Shown: piece by piece, positions 40,701 through 64,000 of the stretch
How the letters are laid out: each line of letters starts with the position of its first letter
How positions within the stretch are numbered: the stretch's first letter is position 1
Assembly: GCA_934045905.1 (NCBI GenBank)
Contig: OW203762.1
Coordinates: 27,188,345-27,252,344, forward strand
Direction: 5' to 3'
DNA from: Leuctra nigra
Lineage: Eukaryota; Arthropoda; Insecta; Plecoptera; Leuctridae
Length of the DNA stretch: 64,000 bases
Notes under the pieces: model-generated
Databases searched by the model: none
Told to the model about the DNA's origin: nothing
Seen by the model: only the letters and a program-made list of their open reading frames with translations
Made by a program: the position numbers and the translations under genes

Positions 40701-43103
40701 TTTCAGTGCCGGACATGTCATGCTAATTTAATTACCTGTACTGCAGGGGTCGGCAACCTTTTTTGGTGAAGGAGCCAATTTCCCGAAAATTCATAAATTA
40801 GATAATAATGGGAGGAGCCGCAGTAGAGGCAATCATTAATAATACACCGAAAATAAATATTTTAGTTACCAGTTTATTTTGATATTTTGACGAAGCCCCC
40901 CAGTCGTTGTTCCCCAGTTGTTGCCCCGCAGGACGTTTTTCAGAATTTCAAGAATTTAAAAGTGATTCTGGGACTCTAAAATAACAAACTGAATAAAATA
41001 ACCTTTCCAATTATAGCCCAACAGGGCGTTTTTTAGGAATTTAACCACTTAAAAGTGATTCTAGGACTCTAAAATAAACAAACTCAATCAAATAACATTC
41101 TAATTGTTGCCCCGCAAGGCGTTTTTTTGTCGAATTTTAAAAATGTTCGATTCCAGGTCTTTTTTTTAATTATCAAGAGCCATTCAAGAACCATCAAGGA
41201 GCCGCGGGTTGCCGACCCCTGCTGTACTGGAACCATAACCAGAAAATAGGAAAAAAATAATCTTTCCTAAATTAACAAACTAGGTAATAAGAATTTAATG
41301 AAAGATGATTATGATTGCCGCTTTACCCACCGTTCTGTGAGGTAATCGTTCTCCGTGAGATGAACAAACTGTCGTAGTCGCTCTTCCATCTCCCCATCAT
41401 CGGGGGCTGGTGTCGGGTCGGCCTGCGTGACCTCGGTGCGACTCCCTCCCATCTCGATGCGACTTCCTCCCATCTCCAGCTCGCTGGAGCGTCGCCAGCG
41501 CGACTTGACCTTGACGGGTTGCATCGGGACACGCATGGCGTCGTCAGTGCCGGAGTTGTTGTCGGAACTGTCGCGGCTCTCGGCGCTCGCCTTGGCTTCC
41601 TCTCCCGACACTTCCCAGCGCATGCGAGCTCGTTGCTACATTTACACAACAGACAGTTATTACTTATGATGACCTACTAAGATGAAAACAATGCCTTGAA
41701 AACAGGTTTTCCTTGATTACAAGAAATGTTTGTATACAAAACAGTAGAGTTAAAACAAAATATCAACAAGACAATGTTTATACCTGTAACCTATGTATAC
41801 CTTGAGGTGAGTGAATGAAGGGTAGGAGAGACAATACCTTGCTAGTGACGGAGATTGATCGTATGCGACTGCTTCTTCGAATGCTGGAGCTGCAGTTGGA
41901 GCCGCTCTCGGAACCGGTGGTGTCGGTACTTCCGCTTCGACTGCGGAATAGCGGTACTGCACTGGAGCAGTCCGCTGATTGCCGCACGACACTCTCGATA
42001 GTCACATCCACAAGAGGAACCGCCTCCACCGGAAGTGTCAACGGTTCGCTAAATTCACTCAGTTTTTCACTACATTCAGTTACTTCGAGAGACAATTCAT
42101 TAGATTCCGTCGCTTCCTCTGATTGTTCATTTGATCCCGCAATCTCAGCCAACTCTGGGTTATACTCTGATACAACTTCTATCTGCTGACTTGATTCTGT
42201 TACTTGAACCTCATAAGTTTCCGTTACTTCAACTATTTGTTGTTCGCATTGCATTCCGAACGGCTGAATATCAGAATCAAGGGTATCCCCTGAGTGACTT
42301 GCAATCTCCGTTTGGTCTTCGATGATTTCTTCTCTCTTAACCACCTCCACTTCTAGGCTGACCGAGCTGTCCGAACTCTGAGACGCAGCGGCAACTCGTA
42401 ATGATCTTCTTGAAGGTGTCAAAGCCGGACTAAGCACCTTCGTTTTCCCTGCGCGCTGTTTAATTGTTTTGCCTTCTGACCTCTCAACCTTCTCCCCTTC
42501 GCTTCCCGACACCTGACTGTCATCTTCTGCGACCGTAACTTCACTTTCGCTCGTCGTGCTTGTGCAGTCGTATTCCTTCCGCTCGCTCGAGGTTGCCGTG
42601 GAAACAGAACACTCGCTGTCTGGATTCAAGACATGAAAAGGAGCTGCCTCGCTAGTACTGTATGTGGAGACAGTTAGTTCTTCACTGCTACTAGATTGGC
42701 AAACGTAGTTGAGACACTTAGAATCTTCTATTTCCATCTCTTCACATAAAATAGTTTCCTCCACAACTTCTTCCTCCCAAATAACTTCTGCCATGCCTTC
42801 AGACATTTCTCCAGTCCTCTGCAACTCTTTTACGCCTGCTTTTGTTGGAATTGTAAGAATATGTTCGTCCAAAGACTCACTCTGATCTACAGACTCATTC
42901 TCTACCACGCACCGAAGTTTACCAAACTTCTTATGCACAATGTCGATTGTTCTGGAATCTTCAGCTGATCGTAGTTGTACATCGCTGCTGTCTTGACTTG
43001 GGCATGATTCCTCAGACTCGGTAGCAACAGGTTTCTGAACTGCTGTTTGTTTACCCTTAGCTTTGGCATTGGACTTGGCAGCTGGCTTCTTACGACGAGC
43101 CAT
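14439..43103 (-). CDS. SETD2: Histone H3 lysine-36 methyltransferase SETD2/Set2, complete
   Basis: Sixteen exons on the minus strand: 43103-41838, 41635-41331, 40600-40481, 38135-38007, 37367-37166, 36398-36301, 36032-35831, 35045-34809, 31496-31283, 29676-29616, 29291-29217, 29111-28831, 17308-16677, 16168-16022, 15668-15381, 14594-14439. Lengths sum to 4,413 nt, an open frame of 1,470 aa. Domains in order: low-complexity Ser/Glu N-terminus (1-500); AWS (about 530-580, CGEDCLNRILMIEC); SET (about 585-705, with RFINHSCEPN and ELTFDYQF); post-SET (KCHCEAENCRG); a SETD2-type helical region (LLQEWATLKEVFRIPKK); an acidic run; WW (about 1154-1187, GYTYYYHVDTRVSRW); SRI at the C-terminus (NTEDFKHLARK), which in the family binds phospho-CTD of RNA polymerase II. 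It deposits H3K36me3 in transcribed chromatin. It is shorter than human SETD2, mainly at the N-terminus. Intron 12 contains a UGT gene, intron 8 a LINE. Confidence 0.93.
14663..14855. mobile_element. 193-bp PIF/Harbinger-like MITE
   Basis: The termini GGCTGCGAACACACGGGCGA and its near complement (ending TTTGCAGCC) are inverted, with GTCGCTCAGTCGCG also mirrored, so most of the element is palindromic. TTA lies directly outside both ends (14660-14662, 14856-14858), the duplication typical of PIF/Harbinger. It sits in the last SETD2 intron, 68 bp upstream of the final exon's acceptor side. Confidence 0.65.
17927..18134. mobile_element. 208-bp mariner-like MITE, copy 1
   Basis: The termini CACTCGACAATTCATAAA and its near complement are flanked by TA on both sides (17925-17926, 18135-18136). 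An inverted copy of the same length lies at 58884-59091. It is just upstream of the first visible UGT exon, inside SETD2 intron 12. TA duplication and small size suggest a Tc1/mariner-driven MITE. Confidence 0.75.
18648..19004. mobile_element. Probable mariner-like MITE in the first UGT intron
   Basis: The left end (tacggtaattacttgaata, then gccgcggg) and right end (gatgcggcatatattcgagt) are imperfect inverted repeats near TA dinucleotides. Termini resemble the longer element at 19657-20357 in style. Boundaries are approximate. Confidence 0.35.
19657..20357. mobile_element. 701-bp mariner-like nonautonomous element inserted in a UGT exon
   Basis: The perfect inverted termini CCGTATTAACTCGTGTATAA are flanked by TA at 19655-19656 and 20358-20359. 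Subterminal copies of gcgtcttatacac occur near 19720, 20258 and 20330. No transposase ORF is present. It splits a UGT codon (aag TA|...|TA ctt), and the UGT frame is continuous when the element and one TA are removed, so the insertion is precise. I found no splice-site pair with matching phase that would let it act as an intron. Confidence 0.9.
22101..22501 (+). repeat. 5' LTR (401 bp)
   Basis: Runs from TGTAACATG to CGTTATA. It matches 27087-27487 at an offset of 4,986 bp. The UGT frame reads into this LTR and stops at 22191, adding a foreign C-terminal tail to the host protein. Confidence 0.95.
22504..22518 (+). promoter_or_regulatory. Primer-binding site
   Basis: TGGCGCCCGACGTGG starts two bases after the 5' LTR. 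A TGGCGCCC start is typical of lysine-tRNA type primer sites; the exact tRNA was not checked. Confidence 0.75.
22535..23842 (+). CDS. Retrotransposon Gag
   Basis: The ORF is 435 aa from the ATG at 22535, six bases into a frame open just upstream. The N-terminal third is charged and helical. The middle (WYRSIRRQLGSWEDLTQKLR, EEFLSP) resembles the retrotransposon Gag core. Near the C-terminus is one regular zinc knuckle (CWNCQGTDHTYRDC) and a second cysteine cluster, CYGC then NVLKPNCIPC, lacking the usual His, a form common in insect Ty3 elements. It assembles the particle and binds RNA. It ends at 23842, just after a slippery site that joins it to pol. Confidence 0.93.
   Translation: MDYTRLTRDEIEYELKIRGLGEGLTTVAEMKTVLAQALKTEKEGKSTCPQETTLDPEEELETCKMKIADLNTAITNYSGSSKADSEYKRIETRLGHILRRLGRVSALIADVCTRRTELIQEAAKCGDKLKEKLLSDPLAILAANKTLSDALAKLATGETSARKKYVPARDWGVTFTGDGRGLSVSAFLERIEELCESRLRSKEDLLVEAMDLFDGSALVWYRSIRRQLGSWEDLTQKLREEFLSPDYDEELLDEIKKRTQGPEETIGIYVAFMRNYMARLQTPLAESVQLSIIRKNLDPFYVDRLSLQQIESVADLLSLGRKLEYSRQRVRKFQHPVQQKDSIEPDLAYHGRRRLPDRPGPNVGAVQEENLADVSTATSRGSRGPCWNCQGTDHTYRDCLAKRSVFCYGCGAANVLKPNCIPCRERAGKAAAGRV
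23815..23821 (+). promoter_or_regulatory. -1 ribosomal frameshift heptamer GGGAAAA
   Basis: In the gag frame it reads GCG GGA AAA, the X XXY YYZ pattern. The pol (-1) frame is open from 23809 and the gag stop is at 23840-23842, so the shift must occur in this 34-bp window, and this is the only good slippery site in it. A GC-rich stretch follows. Confidence 0.75.
23818..26787 (+). pseudogene. Retrotransposon Pol (PR-RT-RH-IN) with premature stop
   Basis: It is read in the -1 frame relative to gag. Protease: LLDSGASRTILG. Reverse transcriptase: MPFGLHNSPATWQ and the YLDD catalytic box. RNase H: QTDASEVGLGAV, TELECLAVVWAVEKF, TDHHSLIWL. Integrase: zinc finger H-H-C-C (GHLGTF, then CKVCQ), and DDE residues in STDLMGPF, CDNGTQY and the Glu of PTERINR. 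A TAG at 26785-26787 interrupts the frame. The same frame is open beyond it from 26788 to 27054, and that stretch carries the integrase C-terminal fold typical of the group (FQPGDVVWR). All catalytic motifs precede the stop. Confidence 0.9.
26788..27054 (+). pseudogene. Detached C-terminal part of integrase
   Basis: Continues the pol frame after the TAG and ends with TAA at 27052-27054. It shows FQPGDVVWR and a Tyr/Leu-rich beta region like the GPY/F module of Ty3 integrases. No start codon of its own is apparent. Confidence 0.75.
27066..27086 (+). promoter_or_regulatory. Polypurine tract
   Basis: AAAGAGGAAAAGGTGGAG directly precedes the 3' LTR, the plus-strand priming site. Confidence 0.8.
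27087..27487 (+). repeat. 3' LTR (401 bp)
   Basis: Same length and sequence as 22101-22501 wherever I compared them. It is followed by AGAC and then the original UGT 3' end. Confidence 0.95.
27488..27549 (+). pseudogene. Orphaned UGT C-terminal codons with dilysine tail
   Basis: Beyond the LTR the original frame gives HSKTKKTTSNELSKKKKK and a stop at 27547-27549. Such lysine tails at the end of type I membrane UGTs act as ER retrieval signals. AATAAA follows at 27624. It is now separated from the rest of the gene by the retrotransposon. Confidence 0.8.
27757..28400. mobile_element. Pogo/Tigger-like MITE
   Basis: The termini TAGTAAACCCTCGTTAATTC and its near complement (TTCGAAATAATGAGGGTTTA, ending CTG then TA) match the CAGTAAACCC style of pogo-group mariners. 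Inside are TTCGAAT repeats and a long A run followed by a T run (about 27829-27875). It also carries half of the 65-bp palindrome seen at 9990. Confidence 0.6.
29927..30861 (+). mobile_element. hAT-like element (935 bp) with 8-bp TSD
   Basis: The ends TAGAGCTCCG and CGGGGCTCTA are inverted. GCCATAGA is duplicated at 29919-29926 and 30862-30869. It encodes a small zinc-finger ORF (30443-30625) but no transposase core. It lies in SETD2 intron 9. A relative is at 54064-55065. Confidence 0.85.
30443..30625 (+). CDS. Small CGGBP1/BED-like zinc finger ORF inside a hAT-like element
   Basis: 60 aa from an ATG. It has the pattern FYVSDGKLLMCRFCN followed by a Cx2C...Hx4H arrangement (CRFCN, KHVACKRH), like CGGBP1 and the BED fingers that form hAT transposase DNA-binding domains. 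It stops right after the finger, so it could bind element ends without catalysis, or it is a transposase remnant. A damaged relative (LEFKSHGFYVSDEKMQ) is on the minus strand near 54435-54510. Expression is unknown. Confidence 0.5.
   Translation: MPKPTVTAASRASEFRSDGFYVSDGKLLMCRFCNCRLELKCKDTLMKHVACKRHSEFLLK
31684..31754. repeat. (AAT)n microsatellite
   Basis: More than twenty AAT units in a row; it is the 3' tail of the adjoining minus-strand LINE. Confidence 0.97.
31872..34286 (-). CDS. LINE endonuclease (partial) and reverse transcriptase
   Basis: 804 aa without internal stops. It begins in the last part of an AP endonuclease (GLTQIVNQPTR, TLIDYIITN, GDHESFMID), so the N-terminal half of that domain is missing. 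Reverse transcriptase blocks follow: FRPINMLPIYEKLLE, NQSGFRKGHSCETA, FLDFKRAFETIDR, GVPQGSVLGP and the YADD catalytic box, then a thumb region ending LGIRSFNALP. Block spacing suggests the CR1/Jockey group. The intact frame argues for recent insertion, but the copy lacks the complete endonuclease. Confidence 0.9.
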   Translation of the reverse strand: MIGGIETYGLTQIVNQPTRITKMSETLIDYIITNCDKVTFGVGGGPGIGDHESFMIDINTEARREREVDLYSLFDWRGYDVARFRADLEEQEYDMLETDVNLASQIFVQGLTSAKEKNLTSILKKRGNIGVPWITDEIRKEMQLRNNYFKRAKLSRLQSDWDEFKRYRNRVLSMLRKSKYDYYYEKIDRQRGDSKGMWKTLKKLVSEKNQKCTADEIVLCNGSIISDKVDIANHFNTYFSESVEEIISNISEIDINNISNRIVDQVELNQYNRVSKDIIMCDFKQVQIQDLNKLVMDLKNKGGGTLDGISVRLLKDGYPSIKHRLLHLINLSLSKGVFPKSWKETLVIPVPKVAGTTLIDQFRPINMLPIYEKLLELVVHSQLEEYFYKSNFIMTNQSGFRKGHSCETAVQWMVSEWNKLRDNNLSILSVFLDFKRAFETIDRKRLLMKLQYMYGVQGTVYQWLDDYLNERAQRTKFDGEISDTIDVNLGVPQGSVLGPFLFSVYVNDINCCLNKCVINVYADDTVIFYGGNDMTDLNNTLNEELKVVTDWLSINMLKLNNSKCKAMMIGTGKLHYMNTTDNCEVNIVLNGELVECVKSFKYLGMLLDVNLSFKQHILYIENKIRKKLSYLSRIGQHLTVATKLCIYNTIIKPHLTFCMILLYQAFNTDIERLQILQNRGMRIILKCSRYTPVNTMLKSLNWLRIKDYVYFQGMCFIYKLQNGLLPAYFTNTEKVENVHQHYTRAHNNFFLNHVHKQSSAKSLFYLGIRSFNALPLNVKSVRSLSIFKSKLLEIIMTETFMLTS
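38823..40351. mobile_element. 1.5-kb nonautonomous element with TTAA duplication
   Basis: The termini AGGGCTTATGTCATCTTG and CAAGATGACATAGGCCCT are inverted repeats, and TTAA flanks both (38819-38822, 40352-40355). This is the duplication of piggyBac and Kolobok groups. No ORF of note is inside. It fills most of SETD2 intron 3. Confidence 0.8.
40744..41221. mobile_element. 478-bp hAT MITE
   Basis: The termini CAGGGGTCGGCAACC and GGTTGCCGACCCCTG are a perfect pair; CTGTACTG is duplicated at 40736-40743 and 41222-41229. This terminus is a widespread animal hAT type. Inside, a segment with 'gcaggacgttttt' and 'gtgattctgggactctaaaat' recurs about three times. It lies in SETD2 intron 2. Confidence 0.93.
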
Positions 43104-46509
<3,406 letters not shown>

Positions 46510-46569
46510 TTTTATCATCATGTTGGTGTCACTGTTTTTTTTTTATGATAAGATAATTCACCTAATAAA

Positions 46570-47026
46570 TCTCTTTAATTAAGATTCCAAATTATTGATG
46601 ACTTTTCTTTCCCTGGATTCACAGCACTCCTTAAATATTTTTTTGTCTATGTAATGAGAAGTCGTAAAATAAAAATAGATTTTTACCTTGGTTTACGTAA
46701 CTAGTACATATCAAATAAAATTTTCTAATTGTGTTGTAAAACCCTTGAATATTAAATCCTTACAAGAAACATTTTCATTTTTAAATTATTGTTTAAATTG
46801 GAGGCAGACTAGGCTAAAAATGCACAGAATGTGTTGTGATGAGATGAGGCAAAGGATCCATAAACAATATAGAGGAAAAGCATTTGGTATACATAATTTC
46901 AAATTTGTAATAAAAGTAAATTGTAAAATATGAAAAGTACTAGTAAAAAGGGGCCAATAAAATGTGAAAAAGGGCTCACAAACTTCAGGGAGGTTCTGGG
47001 TTGCGATTCTACAACTATTTTTGATT
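46570..47026. other. PSMA7-NSMAF intergenic region
   Basis: AT-rich, with no coding exon seen. From about 46950 a repeat begins that recurs near 59170-59320 (ttgygattctacaactattt); it is split by the hAT element at 47035 and resumes to about 47495. Confidence 0.5.
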
Positions 47027-47034
47027 GCTGGCCC

Positions 47035-47393
47035 CAGTGGTTAATTTGTAAAATAATAAGTGGGCGGACGCTCGGCGATGCCAGGAAACAAACTTGCTTA
47101 TGAAAACAATGGGGGGTTTGGGGGGAGGACCCCCCAATACCACGCGGGTTCGGGGCGCATAGCCCCGGGAAAATTTTTGAATTTCAGGACTAAATTTGGT
47201 GCCTTTCTACGCGATTTGTACACAATTTTAAGAGAATTTTTCTTATAAGTAAAAATTCTCTTTAAAGTGAAAATTCTCTTAAAATTGACTTATTTTTCAT
47301 ATAAATATGAAAAGTAAGTGGGCGGACGGCGTCCACCCTGAAAAAAGAGTGGGGGGACGCGTCCGCCCTCGTCCGCCCCCAAATTAACCACTG
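47035..47393. mobile_element. 359-bp hAT-like MITE with empty-site evidence
   Basis: The ends CAGTGGTTAATTTG and CAAATTAACCACTG are perfect inverted repeats. GCTGGCCC is duplicated at 47027-47034 and 47394-47401. A related repeat at about 59190-59240 runs through the same point (gattgctggc then agaatagtaatctgta) without an insertion, so it serves as an empty site. Confidence 0.9.
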
Positions 47394-47964
47394 GCTGGCC
47401 CAATACCAATCTGTATAAAACTTATAGCAGCAAAATCTCATTGCTAGCACTTGGCAGTTTATAGAATCATTCCTAACCTTGGCCAGTCCGCCATGGTTCT
47501 TCAATTATTTTCCAAATTATTATTCACTATAAAATAGATCGTGGAAAGCACTTTCTCTTGGGAGTTTATCAATCTTGTGTAAGGACCATTCATCCAACTT
47601 TTGAGCGGAAATATTTTTTCAAGAAAAGAAGGTCGGCGTAAATTCGTATTTCCCGCTATTTTCATTCCACCGCATGCGCAGTCGCAGTACATGCGATGCT
47701 CGCTGCGGCGGCAGTCGGTCACCTGTTTGATTGTCATCACTCTCCTTGTTCTGTCACCTTGCCTGTCTCTCCTGTCACGATTCGGTGAATTTAACTATTT
47801 GATTAGAGTAGGTAATTGAAGTGTACCTAGGTATTTAGTAATAATGTTCACACTTGAAGCCAAAGCTGTAAGAGTACATGAATCATTTCTACATGACACA
47901 AACTGTACAACTTACAAGTGATGCAAAAGATAAAAGATCCACTGAGTTTTGAAGACAGCTGACC

Positions 47965-63875
<15,911 letters not shown>

Positions 63876-64000
63876 GTATGTTTCACTTCGGTTACTACTC
63901 ATTCAAGCGTTACTATGTAGAGATGTTAATTTTTTGAAAAAATCTGAATCGAAAAATTTCTGCATTATATTATACCTCTAGTTTCTACAACTGTTCTGGC

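Overview
This 64 kb window is metazoan chromosomal DNA, most likely from an insect. Its genes have spliced exons with GT-AG (twice GC-AG) introns. The repeats are Ty3-type, LINE, hAT, mariner, PIF and TTAA elements, plus TAGGTACCTAC-type simple repeats. A hemipteran is my guess, but the sequence alone does not settle it. No prokaryotic features are present.

Layout: (1) 112-11026, plus strand: 5' part of an outer-dynein-arm docking gene (ODAD4/TTC25-like, TPR protein) with two alternative-looking first exons and two tandem arrays built from its own exon ends. (2) 14439-43103, minus strand: a complete 16-exon SETD2/Set2 histone H3K36 methyltransferase. The exon phases chain into an open frame of about 1,470 aa with AWS, SET, post-SET, WW and SRI domains. 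(3) 18207-27549, plus strand, inside the 11.5 kb intron 12 of SETD2: a UDP-glycosyltransferase gene. It is broken by a 701 bp mariner-like insertion in a coding exon and by a complete 5.4 kb Ty3-type LTR retrotransposon in its last codons. (4) 43948-46509, plus strand: complete proteasome subunit alpha-7 (PSMA7), divergent from SETD2 across about 840 bp. (5) 47965-63875 and beyond, plus strand: NSMAF/FAN (GRAM, BEACH, WD40), 16 exons seen; the 3' end lies outside.

The introns hold many transposon copies whose ends can be read directly from inverted repeats plus target-site duplications (TSDs): hAT-like elements with 8-bp TSDs, a family with 7-bp TSDs in three copies, paired 208-bp mariner-like MITEs, a 1.5 kb TTAA element, a 65-bp palindrome with 9-bp TSDs, and a four-copy Helitron-like family.

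SETD2, PSMA7 and NSMAF look intact. The UGT copy and the ODAD4-like gene look altered in this haplotype. The most unusual signals are the two exon-derived minisatellites in one gene, the nested and doubly interrupted UGT whose dilysine tail is replaced by LTR sequence, and the 7-bp-TSD family nested twice inside hAT-like elements. All coordinates and splice sites were read by eye and checked by phase; there was no transcript or database support.
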